Shown here one piece after another: positions 5,855-11,690 of a stretch of DNA of 11,690 nt. The stretch spans positions 1 to 11,690 of the forward strand of contig JAVERC010000070.1 in the NCBI GenBank assembly GCA_034007295.1, given 5' to 3'. Each line of letters opens with the position of its first letter. The first letter of the stretch is position 1. A program made the position numbers and the translations under genes. The notes under the pieces were generated by a model. The model was not told where the DNA came from and did no database searches. It saw only the letters and a list, made by a program, of their open reading frames with translations. The DNA is from JACKCP01 sp034007295. GTDB lineage: Bacteria; Desulfobacterota; Desulfobacteria; Desulfobacterales; JACKCP01.

Positions 5855-7033
5855 TTAATCAATGTTTTTTATGTATCTTCCAAAGGATGAAGCTCCAGAA
5901 GATTTAAGTGGAATAAATGATTTTTCAGTTTTTTTGCAGATTTTTTTCAGTCTTAGACAGGCATCATGGCTTGTGCAGTCAACAGGACAAAAAACCATGT
6001 CAGCAGAAGAAACAGCATGGTCTATGCTTTTTTTGGAAGATTCCATTCCTCCGTCATGATAAATAAATTCTCCGCCGTATTCTTCAACTATTTCCTTATA
6101 TCTTGGAAGAACATTTTTTCTTCCTCCCACATATAAAATCTTTTTTCCGCAAAGATCAGGTCCTGGACAATTTCTTGATGGACATCCGCTGCATTTTATT
6201 TCCTGAATATCTGTATTTACAGGCTCAAAAAAACTGTTAATAAATTTTTTGGAAACAAGTTCTTTTTCAAGCTCTTTGATTTTTTTGCATAAAGAAGCGT
6301 TTTCATCTTTTAAAAATTCAATGCTTGATTCAAGTTCATATACTTTTTTTGCCTGGGACTCATTTTCATATTCAGGATTTATTTTTTTAATTTCTTTATT
6401 TTTTAGTTCATTCAATTCTTTTTCAGCATCGTCAAGATATGCAAAAAGCTGGTTTGTTTTAGTTTTTTCATGTTCGTATTTAGTATTTAATTTTGAGAAT
6501 TTTTCGGTGTATGCTTTTTTAAGAGTTCTTATTTTGACATTAAGCCTGTCATTTTCTTCTTCAACTCTTTTGACCCTTTTTATATCTGCTCTTGTGCTTC
6601 GGCCTATCATATGTGAAAGCATGTGAACTTGTCCAAAAGCATCTGCAAGGGTTTTTGCAGAAGAAAAAGGATGGCTCATCAAGGCCCAGTAGGGTCCTGG
6701 TATGTTTCCGTTTTCGTATTCTGTTTCCCATTTTTTTTTAAGGTCACAGTCTTTTTTTAATTTTGAAAATTCTCTTACTTCCTTTTCAAATTTTTTATCA
6801 AGAAGTTTGGACATAAGTTTTGCTGGAAGTTCGTCTTCACCTGCAAGATATACAAAAATTCCATGAATTTCATGCTCTGTTGAGTTTTTTGGAATTAAAA
6901 CATTTGCTTTTCTCTGGATTTTTTCAAGTTCTTTTAGACTCAGACAGGTTCCTACTATTGAACAATGGAAATGACCCTTTATTTCATTAATTTTTTTTCT
7001 TTTCCCTGAAGGGCTGAAATCATTTAGGTTCAT
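5855..7033 (-). CDS. DUF2325 protein with central coiled coil and four-cysteine motif
   Basis: Function unknown. Three parts are visible in 392 residues. The N-terminal region (about 20-150) has HFHCSIVGTCLSLKELEKI, GNIPGPYWALMSHPF and DAFGQVHMLSHMIGRSTRAD, blocks I associate with larger DUF2325 proteins. A long charged coiled coil covers about 150-262. The C-terminal DUF2325 domain (about 298-388) begins KKILYVGGRKN and includes HDGGMESSK and VFCPVDCTSHDACLRLKKIC. Just before it, Cys281, Cys284, Cys289 and Cys295 form a C-x2-C-x4-C-x5-C cluster that could bind a metal or an Fe-S centre. Four more cysteines (349, 353, 359, 366) lie in the domain itself. The ATG at 7033 has AAGGA seven bases upstream and overlaps the HD-GYP gene by 14 bases, so the two are co-transcribed and probably coupled. 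Cytoplasmic; no signal peptide. Confidence 0.85.
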   Translation of the reverse strand: MNLNDFSPSGKRKKINEIKGHFHCSIVGTCLSLKELEKIQRKANVLIPKNSTEHEIHGIFVYLAGEDELPAKLMSKLLDKKFEKEVREFSKLKKDCDLKKKWETEYENGNIPGPYWALMSHPFSSAKTLADAFGQVHMLSHMIGRSTRADIKRVKRVEEENDRLNVKIRTLKKAYTEKFSKLNTKYEHEKTKTNQLFAYLDDAEKELNELKNKEIKKINPEYENESQAKKVYELESSIEFLKDENASLCKKIKELEKELVSKKFINSFFEPVNTDIQEIKCSGCPSRNCPGPDLCGKKILYVGGRKNVLPRYKEIVEEYGGEFIYHDGGMESSKKSIDHAVSSADMVFCPVDCTSHDACLRLKKICKKTEKSFIPLKSSGASSFGRYIKNID

Positions 7034-7712
7034 TTTTTTTCCTTTTTAGATAGTTTTCTATTACTTCAAGATTTTTGCTGAAGGCATTGACAATCAGGGG
7101 ATCAAATTGTGTTCCTGAATTTTGGAAAATTTCTGTTACAGTTGATTCAAAATCCATTTTATTTCTATAAGGTCTTTTTTGCATCATTGCTGACACAGAA
7201 TCTGCAACTGAAATAATTCTTGCACCAAGCGGGATTTCATATCCTTTAAGTCTGGATGGATAGCCTTTCCCGTCATATCTTTCATGATGATGTAAAATAA
7301 TATCCTTAATTGAATTTTTTGCAGTAAAGCCTTCAATTGAGGAAACAATTTCAGCTCCAACAACAGGGTGATTTTTAATACATTCCCATTCAGAATCGTT
7401 TAGTTTGTCTTTTTTAAAAAGAATATTGTCTGGAATTCCAATTTTTCCTATGTCATGAAGATGACCTGCAAGATGAATAACTTCAAGCTGTTCATTTTTA
7501 AGCCCGATTGATCTTCCGATTATTGATGATATGTCTGCTACTTCGTTTGAATGTTCCTTGGTAGAATTATCTCTTGCATCTAATGCTTTTCCAAGTGATG
7601 TTGCAAAATCATGGAGAAGTTTTGAATAATTTGGAAGACAGGGGCATCCATTGCAGGCTAATAGAAACTCATTATATAGAAAATTGTGTTTGATAACTGT
7701 TTCACCGTGCAT
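7020..7712 (-). CDS. HD-GYP domain protein, probable cyclic-di-GMP phosphodiesterase
   Basis: Likely hydrolyses the second messenger cyclic-di-GMP. Residues 35-222 form an almost complete HD-GYP domain: KALDARDNSTKEHSNEVA (42-59), HLHDIGKIGIPDNIL with the HD pair at 86-87, KNHPVVGAEI (113-122), HHERYDGKGYP (142-152) containing the GYP signature, IPLGARIISVAD (160-171) and GTQFDPLIVNAF (200-211). All the metal-ligand positions I can recognise are kept; the usual second Asp of the vaDvfDA motif is Ser. There is no receiver, PAS or membrane domain. Instead a ~34-residue N-terminus holds CNGCPC (20-25), a cysteine cluster that could respond to metal or redox state (inference). At 230 residues it is a short stand-alone version. 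The ATG at 7712 has only a weak ribosome site. First gene of an operon with the DUF2325 gene. Confidence 0.9.
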   Translation of the reverse strand: MHGETVIKHNFLYNEFLLACNGCPCLPNYSKLLHDFATSLGKALDARDNSTKEHSNEVADISSIIGRSIGLKNEQLEVIHLAGHLHDIGKIGIPDNILFKKDKLNDSEWECIKNHPVVGAEIVSSIEGFTAKNSIKDIILHHHERYDGKGYPSRLKGYEIPLGARIISVADSVSAMMQKRPYRNKMDFESTVTEIFQNSGTQFDPLIVNAFSKNLEVIENYLKRKKNEPK

Positions 7713-7757
7713 TTGTTTATCTTTGTAAAGTTAGAAACAACTAATTAGATTTAAAAT

Positions 7758-7776
7758 GACTAATACATTTTTAGTC
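7758..7776. promoter_or_regulatory. inverted repeat GACTAA-N7-TTAGTC in the divergent intergenic region
   Basis: A perfect 6-bp inverted repeat with a 7-base spacer overlies the -10 and spacer of the probable HD-GYP promoter and lies 38 bases before pabBC. A further short palindrome, CTAATTAG, is at 7741-7748. It could be an operator, but AT-rich palindromes arise easily by chance here. Confidence 0.35.
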
Positions 7777-7788
7777 TATATTCGTCAA
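7760..7788 (-). promoter_or_regulatory. candidate promoter of the HD-GYP/DUF2325 operon
   Basis: On the minus strand TTGACG (7783-7788) and TATTAG (7760-7765) are separated by 17 bases, about 48 bases before the start codon. The -35 matches 5 of 6 and the -10 4 of 6. The element overlaps the inverted repeat at 7758-7776. No equally good plus-strand promoter for pabBC was found in this 101-base gap. Confidence 0.45.
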
Positions 7789-7813
7789 GCTAAAAAATAA
7801 ATCAGGAAGAAAA

Positions 7814-9556
7814 ATGGAATTTTTTAAAAAAAGTTTTTTATTTAAAAGAGACAATAAGTCTTTTTATGTTTTTAGTGAACCCGTTGAAATTGTCAGATGC
7901 AGAGATTATAAGAACATAGAAGATTCTCTTGTATACATTGAAAAAATGGTTTCAGCTGGTTATTTTGCTGCTGGATTTGTAAGTTATGAGGCCTCAAAAG
8001 CATTTGATTCCAAGTTTTTTGTAAAGCAAAATAAAATTTCAGATTATCTTTGGTTTGGGATTTATAAAAAAGTGGATGTTGCTGGTATTGAAAGTTTTTG
8101 TACAGATAAAAAAGGGTGGAATCCTCAGTGGAAAATTCCTTTGTCATATGAAGATTATGAAAGAAAAATTCATTTTATCAAAAATAAAATAGCAAAGGGC
8201 GATATTTATCAGCTGAATTTTACATTTCTTATGACTTGTTTAGTAAGTGAGGCTCCTTTTGATATTTTTGTGAGGCATTTTTCAGGGCTTGACAGCCCGT
8301 ATTGCAGTTTTCTTGAAACAGATGAGTTTGCTGTAATAAGCTCTTCTCCTGAACTTTTTTTCTCCCTTGACAATGATATTCTTATTTCAAAACCAATGAA
8401 AGGAACCATAAAAAGGGGTATTAACAATAAAGAGGATGAAATAAATAAAAAAATTCTTCCAAATTCAGTAAAAGATCAGGCTGAGAATGTGATGATCCTT
8501 GATATGATGAGAAATGATTTTTCAAAAATTTCAGAAAAATTATCTGTAAAAGCAGAAAATATTTTTGAAATTGAAAAATATTCAAGGGTTTTTCAAATGA
8601 CTTCAACTGTAAAATCAAGGACTAAAGCTTCGATTACAGAAATATTTAAGGCCCTTTTCCCATGTGCTTCTATAACAGGTGCTCCAAAAATAAAGGCAAT
8701 GGAATATATAAATGAGTTGGAAATATCTCAAAGAGGAATTTATACAGGTGCTATAGGATATATGATGCCAGGCAGAAAATCAGTTTTCAATGTGTCCATA
8801 AGGACTCTTTATATTGATAAAAAAAAGAAGCTTGGATTTTATGGAACAGGAGGAGGAATTGTATGGGACTCAAAGGCTTTGGAAGAATATGATGAGTGCA
8901 TGAGTAAGGCTCTTGTTGTTTCAGAACCTGAAACTGAGTTTATGCTTCTTGAAACCATGCTTTATTTACCTGAGATTGGATTTTATCTTAAGGACTATCA
9001 TGTTAAAAGGATAGCTGAATCTGCAAAATATTTTTCGTTTGAATTCAGCATGGAAAATTTTTTGGATTTTTTAAAAAATTTTAAGTCTGACAAATTTTTA
9101 AGGGTAAGGATTATGTCTTCGAAAAACGGCAGGTTGTCATTTGAAACTTTTGAACTTCCTGACAATCCCCTTGAAAAAGAGATTAAGTGGAGAGTTTGTG
9201 TGGCTAATGATAAGGTAAGTTCAAAAAATCGTTTTTTATATCACAAGACCACAAATCGAAAAATATATGAAAATATTTTAGCAAAATATAAAAAATTCAA
9301 TGATGTCATTTTAGTAAATGAAAAAAATGAAATAACTGAGTCATGCTATGCAAATATTGTAATTCAAAAAAGCGGGTGTTTTTATACCCCGCATTATTCC
9401 TGCGGTCTTTTGCCTGGAACAATGAGACAGCATCTTATTGATGAAAAAAAGATTAAGGAAAAGATTATATTAAAAAATGAATTAAAAGATTGTGAAAAAA
9501 TATTTTTAATAAATTCTGTTAGAGGTTTTATTGAGGTTGAATTATTTATGAGCTGA
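7814..9556 (+). CDS. pabBC: fused aminodeoxychorismate synthase component I / 4-amino-4-deoxychorismate lyase (PabB-PabC)
   Basis: Makes p-aminobenzoate for folate. The PabB half (about 1-370) aminates chorismate; the C-terminal class IV aminotransferase-fold half (about 375-578) removes pyruvate to give p-aminobenzoate. PabB landmarks are KGDIYQLNFTF (128-138), SSSPELFFS (176-184), PMKGTIKRG (194-202) with Lys196 at the catalytic lysine of the PIKGT motif, NVMILDMMRNDFSKI (225-239), PCASITGAPKIKAMEYI (283-299) and YGTGGGIVWDS (343-353). PabC landmarks are LLETML (378-383), FLYHKTTNR (474-482) with Lys478 as the expected PLP lysine, NEITESCYANI (505-515) and SCGLLPGTMRQHLI (529-542). The chain is complete with both active sites kept. 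The ATG at 7814 has AGGA six bases upstream. No pabA (amidotransferase) gene is in view, so glutamine-derived ammonia must come from a subunit encoded elsewhere. Confidence 0.94.
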   Translation: MEFFKKSFLFKRDNKSFYVFSEPVEIVRCRDYKNIEDSLVYIEKMVSAGYFAAGFVSYEASKAFDSKFFVKQNKISDYLWFGIYKKVDVAGIESFCTDKKGWNPQWKIPLSYEDYERKIHFIKNKIAKGDIYQLNFTFLMTCLVSEAPFDIFVRHFSGLDSPYCSFLETDEFAVISSSPELFFSLDNDILISKPMKGTIKRGINNKEDEINKKILPNSVKDQAENVMILDMMRNDFSKISEKLSVKAENIFEIEKYSRVFQMTSTVKSRTKASITEIFKALFPCASITGAPKIKAMEYINELEISQRGIYTGAIGYMMPGRKSVFNVSIRTLYIDKKKKLGFYGTGGGIVWDSKALEEYDECMSKALVVSEPETEFMLLETMLYLPEIGFYLKDYHVKRIAESAKYFSFEFSMENFLDFLKNFKSDKFLRVRIMSSKNGRLSFETFELPDNPLEKEIKWRVCVANDKVSSKNRFLYHKTTNRKIYENILAKYKKFNDVILVNEKNEITESCYANIVIQKSGCFYTPHYSCGLLPGTMRQHLIDEKKIKEKIILKNELKDCEKIFLINSVRGFIEVELFMS

Positions 9557-9610
9557 ATAATATTGGTTTTTAGTTTACTGACACACAACATTGAACACTA
9601 CCAATAAATT

Positions 9611-10231
9611 TTATAGCTCCGCATCACTAAGATCCTCAGTTTTATAAACAGTGTACCCTTCATAATGATAACTTGCATCAATACCTTTTAAGTAGACTAT
9701 ACGATCATTTACTTTATCTGTTAATGCCTGTTTCAGCAGTACTTTAATTTCAACATCTTTAATGGGGCTTCGTTCCATGGCGAGAAGATAATCATTTTTA
9801 TCCACAGAGCTCCAGTCAATAATTTGACCAAGCTCTTTTTTTAAAATCAAATCAAGCCATATTCTCGTGCTTCGTCCGTTTCCCTCTCTAAAAGGATGGG
9901 CAATGTTCATCTCCACATATTTTTCAATAATTTCATCAAAAGTAGACTGAGGCATTAATTCAATGTTTTTTAAGGCTGTTTCAAGATACATAAGAGGAGC
10001 AAAACGGAAATTACCTTTTGCCATATTGACCGTACGAATTTTACCTGCAAATTCATAAATATCACCGAAAAGATAGAGGTGAATCTCTGCCAGTGCATGA
10101 AAACTTCCTGGTTTTAACTTATCAAGAAAGCCGCTTGTAAAAAGTTTTACAGCTTTTGTCTTACTGATTTTTTCTTCAGCTCTGGCCAGTTCAACTGAAT
10201 CGTTAATACCCAATTTATTTTCTAAAGCCAT
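9611..10231 (-). CDS. class III Fic family protein (probable AMP-transferase)
   Basis: Fic enzymes usually transfer AMP from ATP onto a hydroxyl of a target protein. The motif HPFREGNGRSTR (112-123) is a complete catalytic Fic motif with His112 as base. The substrate flap GKIRTVNMAKGNFRFAP (63-79) is also present. Near the C-terminus, SYHYEG (187-192) fits the inhibitory S/T-x3-E-G/N motif in the position that defines class III, self-inhibited Fic proteins of about 200 residues. I chose the ATG at 10231, giving 206 residues: AAAAGGAG lies seven bases before it, whereas an upstream ATG at 10270 would add 13 residues lacking a ribosome site. No separate antitoxin gene accompanies it, as expected for this class. 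The gene lies downstream of a transposase gene in a block of accessory character. The target protein is unknown. Confidence 0.92.
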   Translation of the reverse strand: MALENKLGINDSVELARAEEKISKTKAVKLFTSGFLDKLKPGSFHALAEIHLYLFGDIYEFAGKIRTVNMAKGNFRFAPLMYLETALKNIELMPQSTFDEIIEKYVEMNIAHPFREGNGRSTRIWLDLILKKELGQIIDWSSVDKNDYLLAMERSPIKDVEIKVLLKQALTDKVNDRIVYLKGIDASYHYEGYTVYKTEDLSDAEL

Positions 10232-10239
10232 AAATAAAT

Positions 10240-10247
10240 CTCCTTTT
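10240..10247 (-). promoter_or_regulatory. ribosome binding site that fixes the fic start
   Basis: On the minus strand AAAAGGAG lies seven bases before the ATG at 10231. It is one of the strongest sites in the window and argues against the longer reading from 10270, into whose coding region it would fall. Confidence 0.8.
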
Positions 10248-10298
10248 CTTAATACACAAACTTTTTTCAAAACAGGCTTTAAAATAAAGACATATCTA

Positions 10299-11267
10299 TT
10301 ACTGACTATTTATAATTTGAGATTTAATTTCCTCAACTATATTTTTTAATTTCACATCTGTTTTTATTCTCTTTTCAAGCCTGTTTATTGCACTGCTTAC
10401 AGAGCTAAAACTATTTATTCTAAAATAACTGCTTATTTCCAAATGAGTTTCTCTTCTCATTTTCCTGACCAGGTAAATGGCAATATTTCTTTGATCATTT
10501 AACATGCCTCTTCTGGATATTAATATCTCTTTTTCTTCTATATCAAAGTAGTTACATACACCCTGTATGATTTTTTTTGTGGATGGGGCAAGCGATCTGG
10601 TTTGTATTATTTTTTTTTCATCAGGCTTATAAAACTTCTTTTTTACCCAATCAACAAAATTTTCAGAACCAATAAAAGAAGGCAGTTTTTTTGATTCAAA
10701 AATCTCAGTAATCTTATCTTCATTGTCTTCATACATTAACTTTTTATATTCATTTTTCCATTTTCGTTTATCCCTGTGAAGTCTTGAAAAAACAAATTCT
10801 TTATTTAACCAGTCATGGTCTTTTTTATTTGATAAATAACTATTATGACTGCTCCATGGATAGTCATCAATATTTTCTACCAGTTTTGCCTTCAAAGGAT
10901 TCTTGTGGATATATTTTAAAAGCTGCAACAGATAGGTTTCTTCATCTACTAAAATAGATTTGTAACGGCCACGAAACAACTGCCCGTCATAACCATGCAT
11001 TTTATTATATCTTTGGGTATATATACCGTTTAGGTGCCTCATGCTTCTGGAAAGATTACCTTCAGGAGTTTGTAAAAGGATATGATAATGGTTAGACATC
11101 AGGCAGTATGCGGTAATTTTAACATTCCACTGTTCTGCTGTCTCTTTCAAAAGATTTATAAAAACTTCATAATCTCTTTTGTCAGAAAATATATCTTCTC
11201 CACGTCTGCCGCGGTTCATTATATGATACCATGCACCTGGATATTCGATTCTTAATGGTCTAGTCAT
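10299..11267 (-). CDS. IS200-like (Y1/RAYT-type) transposase with DnaA domain IV-like C-terminus
   Basis: HUH-superfamily single-strand transposase of the kind linked to REP palindromes. Residues 1-145 carry the family hallmarks: MTRPLRIEYPGAWYHIMNRG at the start, FINLLKETAEQWNVKITAYC, the HUH-type triad His60-Tyr61-His62 in MSNHYHILLQTP, GQLFRGRYKSILVD (95-108) and YLLQLLKYIHKNPLKAKLV (112-130), which includes the candidate catalytic tyrosine. Residues 136-141 are YPWSSH, also typical. The chain is 322 residues, longer than minimal RAYTs, because residues about 228-305 resemble the DNA-binding domain IV of DnaA (GMLNDQRNIAIYLVRKM, then LEISSYFRINSFSSVSSAI). The frame is intact. The ATG at 11267 has no clear ribosome site. 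An imperfect palindromic motif lies 31 bases upstream. It may be a domesticated single-copy gene rather than an active insertion sequence; no matching right end was found. Confidence 0.92.
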   Translation of the reverse strand: MTRPLRIEYPGAWYHIMNRGRRGEDIFSDKRDYEVFINLLKETAEQWNVKITAYCLMSNHYHILLQTPEGNLSRSMRHLNGIYTQRYNKMHGYDGQLFRGRYKSILVDEETYLLQLLKYIHKNPLKAKLVENIDDYPWSSHNSYLSNKKDHDWLNKEFVFSRLHRDKRKWKNEYKKLMYEDNEDKITEIFESKKLPSFIGSENFVDWVKKKFYKPDEKKIIQTRSLAPSTKKIIQGVCNYFDIEEKEILISRRGMLNDQRNIAIYLVRKMRRETHLEISSYFRINSFSSVSSAINRLEKRIKTDVKLKNIVEEIKSQIINSQ

Positions 11268-11297
11268 TTTTTATTTATATAGGTTTTCAATATATGA

Positions 11298-11318
11298 GTC
11301 AAGCGTAGACCTGACCCC
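11298..11318 (-). repeat. GTCAGGTCTACGCTTGAC motif upstream of the transposase gene (possible REP-like end)
   Basis: On the minus strand GGGG is followed by TCAGGTCTACGCTTGAC, whose outer parts pair (GTCA with TGAC; GTC/GAC within), so it can form a small imperfect hairpin. From memory, GGGGTCAGGTCTAC-like sequences recur near such transposase genes; this is not verified here. No second copy is visible on the far side (10232-10298) or elsewhere in the window. Confidence 0.45.
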
Positions 11319-11377
11319 TATTCATATGGGAAACAGCCGGTGAACAGAAGCACAGAATCTTTAAACCTGCAAAAAAA

Positions 11378-11690
11378 TCACAAAGGAGCAGCCTCTCCAA
11401 CCTTTTCAAAACAAACACGCTCAAATCCAAGAGCTGTAACAACAAATTTCTGAAGCCTTAAATCATTGTATTTTTCTTCAAGTTTTTTCCCATAATCCTT
11501 TACCTGAATTATTCCCTCTTCAAATTTCTTTTTTATCTGAGCCATGTTTTTTAGTTCATAATAACTTAAATCTTTTGCTTCTGTACCTGTTAGTCCAGCA
11601 TCTTTAAGGCTTACAAACTTAAATTCAATCAAAACATCATAAACTTTTCCATAACGCCTGTCAGGACGGATTATCATTGTAAGATCAGAA
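11378..11690 (-). CDS. PD-(D/E)XK nuclease-superfamily protein (DUF1703-like), C-terminal part only
   Basis: The minus-strand frame is open through the right edge, so this is the last 103 residues of a longer protein. It begins SDLTMIIRPDRRYGKVYDVLIEFKFVSL, in which the first Asp and the EFK about 20 residues later fit the D...ExK pattern of the PD-(D/E)XK fold. The later segment ELKNMAQIKKKF fits the conserved Q-containing helix, and the end KFVVTALGFERVCFEKV fits the terminal strand pair. This is the usual C-terminus of proteins with an N-terminal AAA-ATPase-like domain plus DUF1703 (PDDEXK_9); the N-terminal domain would lie outside the window. An internal ATG at 11677 is unlikely to be the start because it would remove the first catalytic Asp. 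Cellular role unknown. Confidence 0.75.
   Translation of the reverse strand, partial: SDLTMIIRPDRRYGKVYDVLIEFKFVSLKDAGLTGTEAKDLSYYELKNMAQIKKKFEEGIIQVKDYGKKLEEKYNDLRLQKFVVTALGFERVCFEKVGEAAPL

Noticed and set aside
6249..6626. 125-codon open frame on the plus strand opposite the coiled-coil region
   Set aside because: It is the Ser/Phe-rich complement of Lys/Glu-rich coiled-coil codons, a usual shadow, and the opposite strand has the convincing DUF2325 protein.
6720..6735. AGGTCACAG within the DUF2325 gene as a second TetR site
   Set aside because: Only one half of the palindrome is present and it lies inside coding sequence.
9561..9606. TATTGGT and ACCAATA 32 bases apart between pabBC and fic, considered as a terminator
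   Set aside because: A 7-pair stem with a 32-base loop and no T-run is too weak to call.
10232..10298. Region downstream of the transposase searched for a second copy of the upstream palindromic motif
   Set aside because: No similar sequence or convincing hairpin is present, so complete insertion-sequence boundaries cannot be drawn.
1..11690. CRISPR array, rRNA or phage structural genes
   Set aside because: No regularly spaced direct repeats, no rRNA-like segments and no phage structural proteins were seen on either strand.

Overview
The window is an AT-rich stretch (about 30% G+C by eye, not computed) of a bacterial chromosome. Several genes encode transport or signalling proteins typical of Gram-negative bacteria: a complete periplasmic-binding TRAP transporter, an HD-GYP protein and a DHA2-type exporter. 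The combination is compatible with an anaerobic, deltaproteobacterium-like organism, but that is inference; no 16S or other taxonomic marker is present.

Left part (1-1871): a DHA2/EmrB-type drug exporter gene runs off the left edge on the minus strand. It is followed by a tRNA-Pro(CGG) gene on the plus strand, then the two-gene azlC-azlD branched-chain amino acid exporter on the minus strand. The azlD stop codon directly abuts the encoded CCA end of the tRNA.

Centre (1872-5830): a 316-base gap holds a ~164-base imperfect inverted repeat that looks like a miniature mobile element. Next to it is a well-formed promoter with a perfect 17-bp palindrome, a probable operator. They precede a plus-strand cluster, tetR-dctP-dctQ-dctM, encoding a TetR repressor and a three-component TRAP uptake system whose substrate is unknown. 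A hairpin sits in a 132-base gap between dctQ and dctM, and a strong hairpin after dctM is the likely terminator.

Centre right (5855-9556): a minus-strand pair has overlapping genes. The upstream one encodes an HD-GYP cyclic-di-GMP phosphodiesterase-like protein with a small cysteine cluster. The downstream one encodes a coiled-coil DUF2325 protein with a four-cysteine motif. Their probable promoter contains an inverted repeat and diverges from pabBC, a fused aminodeoxychorismate synthase component I / aminodeoxychorismate lyase of folate synthesis.

Right part (9557-11690): an accessory-looking block, all on the minus strand. It has a class III Fic protein, an IS200-like (RAYT-type, HUH) transposase with a DnaA domain IV-like C-terminus and a palindromic motif upstream of its gene, and the 3' end of a PD-(D/E)XK nuclease-superfamily gene that runs off the right edge.

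The least explained items are the HD-GYP/DUF2325 pair, the long inverted repeat beside the TetR-TRAP promoter, and the transposase with its upstream motif. I see no CRISPR array, rRNA or phage structural gene.
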